41,649 nucleotides of DNA from NCBI GenBank assembly GCA_964617625.1, contig CAZTZL010000024.1:1-41649 (forward strand), in the 5' to 3' direction. This document shows positions 23,981 through 32,612 of the stretch, one piece after another. Position 1 is the stretch's first letter, and every line of letters begins with the position of its first letter. Source of the stretch: CAZTZL01 sp964617625. Lineage in GTDB: Bacteria; Zhuqueibacterota; QNDG01; DSAB01. Position numbers and translations under genes: made by a program. The notes beneath the pieces were generated by a model that was given only the letters and a program-made list of their open reading frames with translations, did no database searches and was not told where the DNA came from.

Positions 23981-25273
23981 ATGGATCAAATTTATATTTC
24001 TGATGTGTCGAAACATGAGGGACAAGAAGTTACGATTCGGGGCTGGCTGTACAACAAACGTTCCAGCGGGAAGCTCTGGTTTTTGCTTGTACGGGATGGT
24101 TCCGGTATTATTCAGAGCGTAGTTTCCCAATCGGACGTTTCGGAAGCTTCTTTTCTAGCCTGTGAACAGGCGACACAGGAATCTTCCATCATCGTTACCG
24201 GAAAAGTGGCGGAAGACAAACGGGCACCTGGAGGATATGAGCTCCAGATCAGGGAAATTCAAATTGTGCAGATCGCGGAAGAGTATCCCATTACGCCCAA
24301 AGAACACGGCACTCCATTTCTCATGGACCATCGCCATCTGTGGCTCCGTTCTTCGAGACAAAGTGCGATATTGAAAATCCGGCACGAAATTATAAAAGCA
24401 TGCCGCGACTTTTTTGACAACCGTGGATTCGTTCTGGTGGATGCACCGATTTTTACTCCGGCGGCCTGCGAGGGGACAACCACACTTTTTGAAACGGATT
24501 ACTTCGACAGCAAAGCCTATTTAACCCAGAGCGGGCAGCTTTACATGGAAGCCGCTGCTTTGGCGCTGGGCAAGGTCTACTGTTTCGGACCGACCTTTCG
24601 GGCGGAAAAATCCAAAACCAGGCGGCATCTCACCGAATTCTGGATGATCGAACCTGAAGTCGCCTATGCCGATCTAAATGATGACATGAATCTGGCCGAA
24701 GATTTCATCGTATACATTATACAGCGCGTACTGGAGAACCGGCAGGAAGAATTGAAAATACTCGAACGGAATACCGAGCCGCTGGAAAAAGTCAAGAAAC
24801 CGTTTCCGCGGATGACCTATGACGAGGCTGCTGCCTTGCTGAAGAAAAAAGGGGTCGAATTTGAATACGGGAGTGATTTTGGAGGGACCGATGAGACAGT
24901 GATTTCAGAAGCGTACGATAAGCCGGTCATGGTTCACCGGTATCCTTCCAAAGTCAAGGCGTTTTATATGAAGAATGATCCGGAGGATATGACCAAAGCG
25001 TTGTGCGTGGATGTCCTGGCACCTGAAGGCGTGGGTGAAATTATCGGCGGCGGACAGAGGGAAGATGATTATCAGACGCTTATTCAAAAAATCGAAAAAC
25101 ACAATCTTCCCAAAGAGGCTTTTGACTGGTACCTCGACCTTCGGAAATACGGCTCCGTGCCGCACGCCGGATTCGGATTGGGCGTCGAGCGTACGGTGGG
25201 CTGGATATGCGGCCTGCCTCACGTGCGGGAAACCATCCCGTTCCCAAGAATGATGTATCGCCTGACTCCTTAG
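23981..25273 (+). CDS. asnS: Asparagine--tRNA ligase
   Basis: A 430-residue class IIb aminoacyl-tRNA synthetase that charges tRNA-Asn with asparagine. The N-terminal OB-fold (VTIRGWLYNKRSSGKLWFL) binds the anticodon. The catalytic domain has motif 2 'YCFGPTFRAEKSKTRRHLTEFWMIEPE' split around residues 205-230, and motif 3 'GFGLGVERTVGWICGLPHVRETIPFPR' at the end. The FWMIEPE form and lack of the aspartate-type insertion fit AsnRS rather than AspRS. At 430 residues it is the shorter form, closer in size to archaeal-type enzymes than to the 466-residue E. coli one. A GGAG site lies seven bases before the ATG. Confidence 0.95.
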   Translation: MDQIYISDVSKHEGQEVTIRGWLYNKRSSGKLWFLLVRDGSGIIQSVVSQSDVSEASFLACEQATQESSIIVTGKVAEDKRAPGGYELQIREIQIVQIAEEYPITPKEHGTPFLMDHRHLWLRSSRQSAILKIRHEIIKACRDFFDNRGFVLVDAPIFTPAACEGTTTLFETDYFDSKAYLTQSGQLYMEAAALALGKVYCFGPTFRAEKSKTRRHLTEFWMIEPEVAYADLNDDMNLAEDFIVYIIQRVLENRQEELKILERNTEPLEKVKKPFPRMTYDEAAALLKKKGVEFEYGSDFGGTDETVISEAYDKPVMVHRYPSKVKAFYMKNDPEDMTKALCVDVLAPEGVGEIIGGGQREDDYQTLIQKIEKHNLPKEAFDWYLDLRKYGSVPHAGFGLGVERTVGWICGLPHVRETIPFPRMMYRLTP

Positions 25274-25361
25274 AAATAATGCAATCCTTTCAGCAAGTCA
25301 ACAAGGTCAGAATTTCAATAAAACAAAAAAATGTGTACGATCAAAAGGCAGGATTGAAATC

Positions 25362-28300
25362 ATGCACCCACGCAATACAAAAATATGTCTACGGATTTTG
25401 CTTCTTCTTTCTTCTTTTTTATTATTTTACAATGTGGAAGTTCTTATCAGCGAAACGAATACAATCGACAGAACACACGATCCGGTCGTCATTACCGGAT
25501 CGGAAGTTCCCGCATTCTTGGGAGAATCTGTCAGTCATATCTGGGTTTACCGGTACCTTGAAGCTCAGGATCGATGGGAAGTGATTCCTTTTCAGGTGGA
25601 TGAATTGGATAACAGCGATTCGTATTTCGGCTCGAAGAACGGGATTCTCGATGTGAATGATGAGATTGTGTTTTTATCGAAAGACCTGGGTGACAGCACC
25701 TCGGAAATATCGTGGATCGATAACCAGCCGTCCCGTTCAAAAAACCGCTATCAAATTGCAGTATCGGATCCGCTCGGACAGGGAAAAAGGGGATGGATCT
25801 ATATTTACTGTTCTTCAACAATTTCGGAAACTGTGGATCAATACATTCAATATTTATCCGGAACGGACCAGGTTGTAACGGATACATATACTATTCTTCA
25901 CGGCCAAACCGGATTTCAGCAGGCCCTTTATCTGAATAAAATCGCGGGCGGAGACAGCATCGATTTTTTGGATCGCCAAAAATTTCGTCTTACTTTTCAA
26001 TTTGATTTGCCGATTTTAGGAACCAAGGAAATTGTTGTCAAAGAAAATGTTGAACCTCCTCGAAAATACGATTATGGTATTGCCAGTATCTATCTTGAAG
26101 TGAAAAAGAAGTCGGTTGAAACCAGTGCCCGCCGTTCGGTGAGACTGCACAGGCAGATGATATTGGAAATCAATATTACCGGAGGAAGCGAACTGAATGA
26201 GCACTTTGAGATTCCTTTTGTTTCTACGTTTTATCCCACATTTGTGCAATGGAAAGTTGATAGTCTGGAGTTGAATAAAGAAGAATTTTCTTCGGATAAT
26301 ATGGAAATACGTATTACCCAAATACGGTTTTCAACGGACCTGGATAGTCATAGTAATGGAATGTTGTTTTATAATATATACAATCCGGCCTGGGTTCGTA
26401 TCAACGGCCGTGAATCCGTATTTCAACATTCAATTCAATGGCCCGGAAACAACTGGTATTTAATCGTTGCCGATCCAACGCAATCTATAATAAAAAAGGG
26501 TTCGCTCGTTAATATTATTAGTATCAAGAGCCCGGCTTTGGGGTACGCGAGACAGCTCTATTTCAAAGACAATGCCATTGATATTGGAACAGATTCAGAA
26601 GATACAGGGGATAAATTGTCGTTTGGTGACACCGGAATCGAGACAAGAGGAGATGATATTAGCGGCGTAGTCGATGCGGATATGCTGACATATTGTTTAC
26701 CAGAAAATTTAAATACAACCCAGGCAAAACAGCTTTATAACAATTATCTCTATCCCCTCAATATCGCAAGCAGTGAAGAAGAGATCCAATATCCGCTCAC
26801 GATCACCGTGAACCATCCTGCCTGGGGAAGCATCGAGGTCGATCCTGCGGGAACGGTGTTCAATGCCAATACTTCTGTGACGATAACCGCACTGCCGAAC
26901 AGCGGTTACGGATTTTTAAAGTGGGAAGGGGATATTCAGGGAAACGCGAATCCCAAAACATTTACAATCACCGGTCCCATGTCCGTCACAGCCGATTTTT
27001 CACCTAAGCATCTGATCGTCATCCAGACCGAACCTGCGGGACTGCGGTTCATTGCAGATGCCAAACCGTACTATGGTCCATCAGAATTTTATTGGCTTGA
27101 GTCCAGCTCTCACTTTATGTGCATGGATCGTATCCAGTACGAAAACGATGTCACACGATACCAGTTCCAGACCTGGAACAACACCCATGAATTCTGTCAG
27201 ACCTATATAGTCCCGGATCATCAGGATACGTTAAGCGCTCAGTTTAAGACCCAGCACTCTTTTGAGACGAGTGTCATGCCGAACGGTGCCGGTACGATTG
27301 TTCAGACACCTGCCGGAAAATGGTTGGATGAAAATTCCGGTGTCATACTGGAAGCCAGACCCGCCGAGAATTATGTTTTTTCCGGATGGTCGGGAGACTT
27401 GTCCGGAAACACCAATCCGGATACTCTTCAGATTGATGCGCCGAAATCCGTTACGGCCATGTTCATTAATTATGATCCTGTCATTTCACTTCCGGATACG
27501 ATATTCACATTCAACGAGGATGATACACTGACCATTGCGTTTCAGACCTTTTATCCGTGGATCGAAGATCCGAATCATCCGGATTCCTTGCTTATCATCA
27601 GCATGTTTGAAGGGAATCACGTCGGTTATTCCATTAATCAACCGGAACAGGAAATTCTCCTTTTCACCAAAGTGCCGAACTGGAATGGTAAGGATACTCT
27701 CACGATACAGGTCAGCGATCCGCTGGGAGCTGCAGATCAGGATGAGATGATCGTCTCCGTTGTTTCCAGGCCGGATTTCCCGGGGCCTTTTTCTCTTTTA
27801 ACACCTGAAAACAACACAACTCTGCCGGGTCAGCCGAATTCGATCGATTTTTTCTGGGAGGGTTCCATTGATCCGGACGCGGGGGATACAGTCAGATATA
27901 CATTTCAGCTTGACACGACCGATCAATTTGGCAGCGATTTTCTGATTCGGAAGGATAATATTTCCGATTCGTTTTATACACTCGAATGGCCGGCCACCTA
28001 TAGCAACAATAAATATTACTGGCGGGTAACAGCGAACGATGTCGGAGGACAAACGACACCATGCCGGGATGATTTTTCATTCCAGCTGGCTACGGCTGTT
28101 GGAGATGAACGTTCCATCGAAGTACCATCAACTTTTGTATTGGAACAGAACCGTCCCAATCCGTTCAACGGAGAAACGGTGATCCGTTTCGGTCTGCCGA
28201 TCTCATCGGAAGTCCGGTTGATTGTTTATAACAGTTATGGACAAACCGTCAAAAGTCTGATATCGGGACAGCAAGAACAGGGATATCATACTGTTCGCTG

Positions 28301-28406
28301 GGACGGTCGGAACGACCACGGAAGGCAGGTGTCCACCGGGCTCTATTTTATCGAATTTTGTTCCGGTCAATTCCGATTTATCAAGAAGGCGGTTCTGCTT
28401 CGATAA
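25362..28406 (+). CDS. Large modular secreted protein with InlB B-like repeats, Ig/FnIII-like domains and T9SS sorting domain
   Basis: A 1014-residue exported protein with no recognised enzyme domain. A hydrophobic segment at about 9-30 acts as signal peptide. Residues 40-470 are a unique beta-rich region with no family I can name. Two divergent InlB B-type repeats follow, at about 479-548 (SIEVDPAGTVFNANTSVTI ... GYGFLKWEGDIQGNANP) and 636-702 (NYVFSGWSGDLSGNTNP). An Ig/cadherin-like module lies at about 708-805 (FNEDDTLTIAF ... VSDPLGAADQDEM) and an FnIII-like one at 808-915 (YYWRVTANDVGG). A T9SS type A sorting domain takes the last 90 residues (EQNRPNPFNGETVIRFGL, ending KKAVLLR). It is probably attached to or released from the cell surface, perhaps as an adhesin. 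It stands alone between asnS and the TIGR00725 gene. Confidence 0.85.
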   Translation: MHPRNTKICLRILLLLSSFLLFYNVEVLISETNTIDRTHDPVVITGSEVPAFLGESVSHIWVYRYLEAQDRWEVIPFQVDELDNSDSYFGSKNGILDVNDEIVFLSKDLGDSTSEISWIDNQPSRSKNRYQIAVSDPLGQGKRGWIYIYCSSTISETVDQYIQYLSGTDQVVTDTYTILHGQTGFQQALYLNKIAGGDSIDFLDRQKFRLTFQFDLPILGTKEIVVKENVEPPRKYDYGIASIYLEVKKKSVETSARRSVRLHRQMILEINITGGSELNEHFEIPFVSTFYPTFVQWKVDSLELNKEEFSSDNMEIRITQIRFSTDLDSHSNGMLFYNIYNPAWVRINGRESVFQHSIQWPGNNWYLIVADPTQSIIKKGSLVNIISIKSPALGYARQLYFKDNAIDIGTDSEDTGDKLSFGDTGIETRGDDISGVVDADMLTYCLPENLNTTQAKQLYNNYLYPLNIASSEEEIQYPLTITVNHPAWGSIEVDPAGTVFNANTSVTITALPNSGYGFLKWEGDIQGNANPKTFTITGPMSVTADFSPKHLIVIQTEPAGLRFIADAKPYYGPSEFYWLESSSHFMCMDRIQYENDVTRYQFQTWNNTHEFCQTYIVPDHQDTLSAQFKTQHSFETSVMPNGAGTIVQTPAGKWLDENSGVILEARPAENYVFSGWSGDLSGNTNPDTLQIDAPKSVTAMFINYDPVISLPDTIFTFNEDDTLTIAFQTFYPWIEDPNHPDSLLIISMFEGNHVGYSINQPEQEILLFTKVPNWNGKDTLTIQVSDPLGAADQDEMIVSVVSRPDFPGPFSLLTPENNTTLPGQPNSIDFFWEGSIDPDAGDTVRYTFQLDTTDQFGSDFLIRKDNISDSFYTLEWPATYSNNKYYWRVTANDVGGQTTPCRDDFSFQLATAVGDERSIEVPSTFVLEQNRPNPFNGETVIRFGLPISSEVRLIVYNSYGQTVKSLISGQQEQGYHTVRWDGRNDHGRQVSTGLYFIEFCSGQFRFIKKAVLLR

Positions 28407-28431
28407 GTCAGTTCGTCATCAGAGGAGGATT

Positions 28432-28908
28432 TTGGCGCGTCAACTTCAAATCGGTGTGATCGGCGGGCGGGATGTTTCGACTGAAATAATCAAGATTGCA
28501 GAGAGCATAGGACAGTTGATCGCAGAAAGAAATGCTATTCTGATCTGCGGCGGACTGGGAGGTGTTATGGAAGCGGCCTGCCGGGGTGCAAAAACAGTCG
28601 GCGGCATTACAGTGGGCATTCTTCCGGTCGCGTCCAAGGAAGAAGCCAATCCGCATGTGGACATTGTCATCCCAACCGGGATGGGAGTTGCCAGGAATGC
28701 CGTTGTTATCCACTCGAGTGACGGCGTTATCGCTGTGGATGGAAGTTACGGAACGCTGTCTGAAATCGCTTTTGCGCTTCAATGTCGCGTACCGCTGGTT
28801 GTTTTAAAAAGCTGGGAAATAGATGGTTCCGTAATTTCAGCTGAAGATCCGGAAGAGGCCGTAGAAATGTTATTCAATATAATGAAAGAAAGATCGGACA
28901 AACTCTGA
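28432..28908 (+). CDS. TIGR00725 / LOG-like Rossmann-fold protein
   Basis: A 158-residue cytoplasmic protein of the TIGR00725 group, related to the LOG/SLOG nucleotide-binding superfamily. It shows 'IGVIGGRDVSTEI' near the N-terminus, the phosphate-binding loop 'CGGLGGVMEAACRGAK' near residues 39-54, and 'GSYGTLSEIAFALQ' near 104-117 (the GxGTxxE-like motif of the family). LOG proteins are phosphoribohydrolases of cytokinin-type nucleotides; this subgroup's substrate is unsettled. The start is TTG at 28432, chosen because GAGGAGG is just upstream. It is followed closely by acylphosphatase and apt genes; a shared nucleotide theme with apt is possible but unproven. Confidence 0.9.
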   Translation: MARQLQIGVIGGRDVSTEIIKIAESIGQLIAERNAILICGGLGGVMEAACRGAKTVGGITVGILPVASKEEANPHVDIVIPTGMGVARNAVVIHSSDGVIAVDGSYGTLSEIAFALQCRVPLVVLKSWEIDGSVISAEDPEEAVEMLFNIMKERSDKL

Positions 28909-28936
28909 TTTTAATCCGTATTGGTGAAAAACTTTC

Positions 28937-29212
28937 ATGGATGGCTGCGCACACATCATCGTTTCTGGAATGGTACAGGGTGTCGGGTATCGTTTTTTTG
29001 TAACGAAAATTGCGCGCCGGATGGAGCTCAACGGCTGGGTGAAGAATCTTCCTTCAGGCGAGGTGGAAATCGAAGTGGAAGGCCCGAAAGGATTGATTGA
29101 AACATTGATCACAGAACTTAAAACCGGAAATTCCTGGGCCGTGGTACGCCATATTGAAGTTGCGTGGGAAAAATTTCAGGGCAAATACACAGGTTTTGAT
29201 ATCGCATTTTAA
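28937..29212 (+). CDS. acyP: Acylphosphatase
   Basis: A 91-residue enzyme that hydrolyses carboxyl-phosphate bonds in small acyl phosphates. The signature 'VSGMVQGVGYRFFV' contains catalytic Arg19, and 'LNGWVKNLPSGEVEIEVEG' holds the catalytic Asn37. Length and the closing aromatic strand (GFDIAF) are standard. It lies between the TIGR00725 gene and apt in the same direction with short gaps. Confidence 0.95.
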   Translation: MDGCAHIIVSGMVQGVGYRFFVTKIARRMELNGWVKNLPSGEVEIEVEGPKGLIETLITELKTGNSWAVVRHIEVAWEKFQGKYTGFDIAF

Positions 29213-29226
29213 TTGAGGAGATGATT

Positions 29227-29751
29227 ATGCTGGACCTGAAAACCTTTATACGCGATGTACCCGATTTTCCGAAAAAAGGGATCGTCTTCAAGGATATTAC
29301 CACTCTGTTGATCAATGCGGACGCTTTTCGCGAAACCATCCGTTTGCTGTGCGAACCGCATCGTGAACAAAAACCGGATGTTATTGTGGGAATTGAATCG
29401 AGAGGGTTTATTCTGGGAAGTGCGATGGCCTATGAGTTAGGTGTCCCTTTTGTTCCGGCAAGAAAACCGGGAAAACTGCCCGCGGAAACGGTTCGGGAGG
29501 AGTATACCCTCGAATACGGCAAGGATGCGATCGAAATTCACCGCGATGCTATCCGAAAAGGAATGCGGGTGCTGATCGTTGATGATTTATTGGCCACAGG
29601 GGGAACCGCTGCGGCCACAGTCCGCCTGGTTCGGAATCTGGGCGGACTCGTTATCGGAACGGCTTTCTTGATCGAACTGGTCTTTTTGAATGGAAGAAAT
29701 CTGCTGAAAAATATCCCGATTCATGTATTGATCAGCTATTCGGAAGATTAG
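29227..29751 (+). CDS. apt: Adenine phosphoribosyltransferase
   Basis: A 174-residue purine salvage enzyme that makes AMP from adenine and PRPP. It begins with 'FIRDVPDFPKKGIVFKDITTLL', has 'GIESRGFILGSAMAYELGVPFVPARKPGKLP' and the PRPP-binding loop 'VLIVDDLLATGGTAAA' near 118-133. The ATG at 29227 is preferred over one at 29221 because GAGGAG (29215-29220) abuts the earlier one and is correctly spaced from the later. It is last in the TIGR00725-acylphosphatase-apt run. Confidence 0.96.
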   Translation: MLDLKTFIRDVPDFPKKGIVFKDITTLLINADAFRETIRLLCEPHREQKPDVIVGIESRGFILGSAMAYELGVPFVPARKPGKLPAETVREEYTLEYGKDAIEIHRDAIRKGMRVLIVDDLLATGGTAAATVRLVRNLGGLVIGTAFLIELVFLNGRNLLKNIPIHVLISYSED

Positions 29752-29781
29752 ATATTTTTAAAATAATTGTTTAAAAATTTG

Positions 29782-29809
29782 TTGACTTTAATATATTCTT
29801 ATATATATT
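29782..29809 (+). promoter_or_regulatory. Candidate promoter of the first CsgG-family gene
   Basis: TTGACT at 29782-29787, a 16-base spacer and TATATT at 29804-29809. The transcript would start near 29816, only about 12 bases before the ATG at 29828, leaving just enough room for the GGAGGGAG ribosome binding site. Confidence 0.6.
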
Positions 29810-29827
29810 GGAATTATGGAGGGAGAT

Positions 29828-30640
29828 ATGCAAAAAAGGAATCGCTTTCTTTATATTCTATTTTATTTCCTGTTTATAGCCGCTTCTCTGTTTTCGAGGG
29901 ATAAAATCAAATTAGCTGTTTTGGATTTTGAGGGGAAGAACATTTCACAGAGCAGTGCAGAAGCGGTGACGGATTTGTTGCGCACCGAGCTGTTCAATAC
30001 AGGGCATTTTAAAGTTGTCGAGCGCCAGAGAATCCAGAAAATTATTGAAGAGCAAAAATTCCAGATGATGGGATTTACGGATGCCAGTCAGGCGGCCGAA
30101 ATCGGACGTATCTTAAATGTCCAGAAGATTATGATCGGCACTGTGACACTTTTAGGAAATACGCATCTCATCAATACGCGCATGGTCGATGTTCAGACGG
30201 GACTCGTTGTTCTTGCTGAATCCGTTGAATGCCAGGGCGGTGAAGATCAGCTACCCCATGCGATTACTGAACTGGCCATTGCTGTTTCTTATAAAGTCGG
30301 ATTGGAGGGAAAAATCATTCGGATCGATAAAGAGGCGGTTTATATTGATGTGGGTGAATCGGACGGTGTTAAAATGGATCAGAAGTTCGATGTGATCCGT
30401 TCCGGTGAAGTCATTACCGACCTCGAGGGGCATGCAATCGGAGCAAGCGAAGAAAATGTGGGGATGATCTGTGTTATGAAGGTCCAGGACCGATTTTCTA
30501 TAGCCGAGATTGAAGAAAGTTCTGTTTCGCTGCAAACAGGTGATCTGGTAAAGCCCAGGATGCAGACGAATGAGAAACCGGTCAAGAAAAAAGAAAAGAA
30601 GGAAGACACAACCGAGCCCGATGTACCCATGATATTTTAA
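29828..30640 (+). CDS. CsgG/HfaB-family protein with FlgT C-like domain (copy 1)
   Basis: A 270-residue exported protein. The ATG at 29828 is chosen over 29816 because it is spaced correctly from GGAGGGAG. Residues 1-20 are a signal peptide without a lipobox cysteine. The CsgG-like domain covers about 22-155: 'IKLAVLDFEGKNISQSSAEAVTDLLRTEL', 'FKVVERQRIQKIIEEQKF', 'AAEIGRILNVQKIMIGTVT', 'INTRMVDVQTGLVV'. A second domain at about 158-250 (GKIIRIDKEAVYIDVGES, 'GVKMDQKFDVIRSG', 'QTGDLVKPR') resembles the FlgT C-terminal domain. The tail is Lys/Glu-rich. CsgG proteins form outer membrane export pores in curli systems, but many family members are periplasmic partners of other envelope machines. A beta-barrel-like gene follows after 20 bases. 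Confidence 0.85.
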   Translation: MQKRNRFLYILFYFLFIAASLFSRDKIKLAVLDFEGKNISQSSAEAVTDLLRTELFNTGHFKVVERQRIQKIIEEQKFQMMGFTDASQAAEIGRILNVQKIMIGTVTLLGNTHLINTRMVDVQTGLVVLAESVECQGGEDQLPHAITELAIAVSYKVGLEGKIIRIDKEAVYIDVGESDGVKMDQKFDVIRSGEVITDLEGHAIGASEENVGMICVMKVQDRFSIAEIEESSVSLQTGDLVKPRMQTNEKPVKKKEKKEDTTEPDVPMIF

Positions 30641-30660
30641 TTTAATCACAGGAGGGGATC

Positions 30661-31461
30661 ATGAAAGTTGTACGTGGAACCATTCTCAGTATTGTCATTA
30701 TTTTAATGTTTACAGGAGCTTGTTTTGCCCAGGGAAAGCCAGCCATTACTATCGGCGGAAGCTACTGGCTTGCGGCGCTTGATTATAAGGAATCCAGCGA
30801 CATGAATATAGATATTGATCCGGGAAATATGTACGGGCCATATCTTAATCTGCGATTGGGAAAAATCACCATCGGCTCTTCCATATTTCTTGGCGGATTC
30901 AAATTTAATTACGGCAATTATATCATGCCGGTTACTGTGGGTGGCTACTCGTATGATGCATACGGGGACATGTACGTGGCTGAAATTACGGATTATACTC
31001 CCACAGTAAAGCGAACGGACATCAATTTTTCACTGGGATACAATCTGACCCGGCGTATCAGTATTTTTGGTGCATATAAAAGTATGAAATTGTCAAGGGA
31101 TGAGGAAACCTATACAGGGGATATCTATACCTGGGATTATATATATGATATTTATTACTATGAAGGTCAGGGAGATATTACCACCGAATCTTTTGAACTT
31201 AAAGGGAGCTATTACGGAGGCGGTATTTCGCTTCTTCTGCCTTTTGTAAATTCGCCGCTTTTTGGCTTTGGTTCGGCTGCCTACCTGATTGCTAACGACG
31301 AAAACAATTCGGATATTACGGCGGTTACGGCTGGATTGGGTTATTATTCGAAATCGGGGCTTTCAATTATGGCCGGATACCGTGCCGATTTGAGCGGAGA
31401 AGGTGAAGGCCAGGAAAAAATTAATGGATTTATGGCAACAATCGCTTATACGGTTCGTTAA
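30661..31461 (+). CDS. Probable outer membrane beta-barrel protein, unknown family
   Basis: A 266-residue exported protein with a signal peptide (MKVVRGTILSIVIILMFTGA, cleavage near CFAQ). The mature part is rich in Tyr, Gly and alternating strands, such as 'INFSLGYNLTRRISIFGAYK', 'GSYYGGGISLLLPF' and 'TAGLGYYSKSGLSIMAGYR', and ends 'MATIAYTVR'. That is the look of an 8-12 stranded barrel. No family signature was recognised. It follows the first CsgG-like gene after 20 bases with an AGGAGG site and precedes tRNA-Gly, so it may be a partner of the CsgG-family protein. Confidence 0.7.
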   Translation: MKVVRGTILSIVIILMFTGACFAQGKPAITIGGSYWLAALDYKESSDMNIDIDPGNMYGPYLNLRLGKITIGSSIFLGGFKFNYGNYIMPVTVGGYSYDAYGDMYVAEITDYTPTVKRTDINFSLGYNLTRRISIFGAYKSMKLSRDEETYTGDIYTWDYIYDIYYYEGQGDITTESFELKGSYYGGGISLLLPFVNSPLFGFGSAAYLIANDENNSDITAVTAGLGYYSKSGLSIMAGYRADLSGEGEGQEKINGFMATIAYTVR

Positions 31462-31470
31462 AAATATATC

Positions 31471-31498
31471 TTGACTTTTGTTTGAAAAGAGTTAATTT
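31471..31498 (+). promoter_or_regulatory. Candidate promoter of tRNA-Gly and following genes
   Basis: TTGACT at 31471-31476, a 16-base spacer and TAATTT at 31493-31498, ending 30 bases before the tRNA. No terminator is seen between the tRNA and the LPP20-like gene, so this promoter may also serve the envelope genes downstream. Confidence 0.5.
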
Positions 31499-31528
31499 AA
31501 TTGCTGTAATTCAAATAAATAAGGCAAA

Positions 31529-31601
31529 GCGAATGTAGCTCAGTTGGTAGAGCGCCAGCTTCCCAAGCTGGATGTCGCGGGTTCGACTCCCGTCATTCGC
31601 T
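31529..31601 (+). tRNA. tRNA-Gly (anticodon CCC)
   Basis: A 73-base tRNA. The acceptor arm GCGAATG / CATTCGC pairs fully. The D arm is AGCTCAGTTGGTAGAGC, the anticodon stem CCAGC/GCTGG encloses TTCCCAA with anticodon CCC, and the T arm is CGGGTTCGACTCCCG. The 3' CCA is not encoded. The gene sits inside the CsgG-type locus, between the barrel gene and the LPP20-like gene. Confidence 0.95.
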
Positions 31602-31653
31602 CGTTTTATTTTTAAAAAATCGTTCCTTGGGAAAAAATAAAAGGAGGAAGATT

Positions 31654-32574
31654 ATGTTTGATTTAAAAAGAAGTGTAGTTCTTATGTTGATTTTATCCCT
31701 GGTTATCCCCGCTCTTCTTTTCGGTCAGGGATATGTTCAGCAAGTCAGCGGTGTAGGGAATGTTAACTGGACGCAGCAGGTAATGCGCTGCACAGGTATC
31801 GGTGCGCCGAATCCCAATTCACCTCAGGCCGCTCAGCGGGCCGGGGCACTCAGAGCAGCCAAGATGGATGCGCTGCGGAATCTTCTGGAGGTTGTAAAGG
31901 GTATCAATCTTACATCGGAAACAACAGTGGAAAATGCCATGCTGACCAGCGATGTAATCACCTCCCGGGTCGATGGTGTCATCAAGGGATATCAGATTGT
32001 CGATACACGCTACATGTCCACCGGAGATGTTGAAGTTGATGTGGAAGTGCCTCTCACAGGGATTCTCCTGGATGCGTTGCTTCCACAGCAGTTCGGAGGC
32101 GGCATGCTTCTCACCGGCGGACAGCTTCTTTGCCCAACATGCGGTCAGCCGTGGCCGGCCGGGAAACCGGTCCCCCCGAATGTTCAATTAATTCAGAGCG
32201 GCATTGCAGGTACAACCGCAATGACCGGAGGAGCAGCTTATACTGGTCTTGTTGTGGATGCGAGAGAACTCGGTGTCCGTCCGGCGATGGCTCCGAGAAT
32301 ATTAAATGAAGACGGCGAAGAAATCTATGGTTCCAAATACGTCAGCCGGGATTTTGCCGTTGATATTGGGATGGCGGCCTATGATAAAGATATCAATCAG
32401 GCCCGCATGAACGAACGTGTAGCGGACAATCCGCTTGTCGTGAAAGCGATTAAAGCCACAGGTCCGAATAAAACGGATGTCATCGTCAGCAATGCGGATG
32501 CAACCATGATCCATAATGCCGCTTCTAATATGAATTTTTTGCAGCATTGCAAGGTCATGTTCATTCTTGATTGA
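31654..32574 (+). CDS. LPP20-like secreted protein with a CxxC insert
   Basis: A 306-residue exported protein related to the LPP20 group. The ATG at 31654 is chosen because AGGAGG lies 8 bases upstream and the frame then opens with a signal peptide (LMLILSLVIPALLFGQ). The core 'QAAQRAGALRAAKMDALRNLLEVVKGI' and 'TSRVDGVIKGYQIVDTRYMSTGDVEVDVEVPL' matches the LPP20/FlgT N-type domain at about 50-140. A short linker then contains 'LLCPTCGQPWPAGKP' with Cys160 and Cys163, a single CxxC pair, not a full zinc ribbon. The C-terminal part, 'TGLVVDARELGVRPAMAPRIL' onwards, recurs in other LPP20-type proteins. There is no lipobox. It forms a set with the next three genes, two of which have related folds. 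Confidence 0.82.
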   Translation: MFDLKRSVVLMLILSLVIPALLFGQGYVQQVSGVGNVNWTQQVMRCTGIGAPNPNSPQAAQRAGALRAAKMDALRNLLEVVKGINLTSETTVENAMLTSDVITSRVDGVIKGYQIVDTRYMSTGDVEVDVEVPLTGILLDALLPQQFGGGMLLTGGQLLCPTCGQPWPAGKPVPPNVQLIQSGIAGTTAMTGGAAYTGLVVDARELGVRPAMAPRILNEDGEEIYGSKYVSRDFAVDIGMAAYDKDINQARMNERVADNPLVVKAIKATGPNKTDVIVSNADATMIHNAASNMNFLQHCKVMFILD

Positions 32575-32612
32575 CCAACATAACCGTTCATCTAATAAAA
32601 GGGAGGATACCC

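Noticed and set aside
29752..29781. AT-only inverted repeat after apt as a terminator
   Set aside because: The stem contains only A-T pairs and would be weak; no reliable call.
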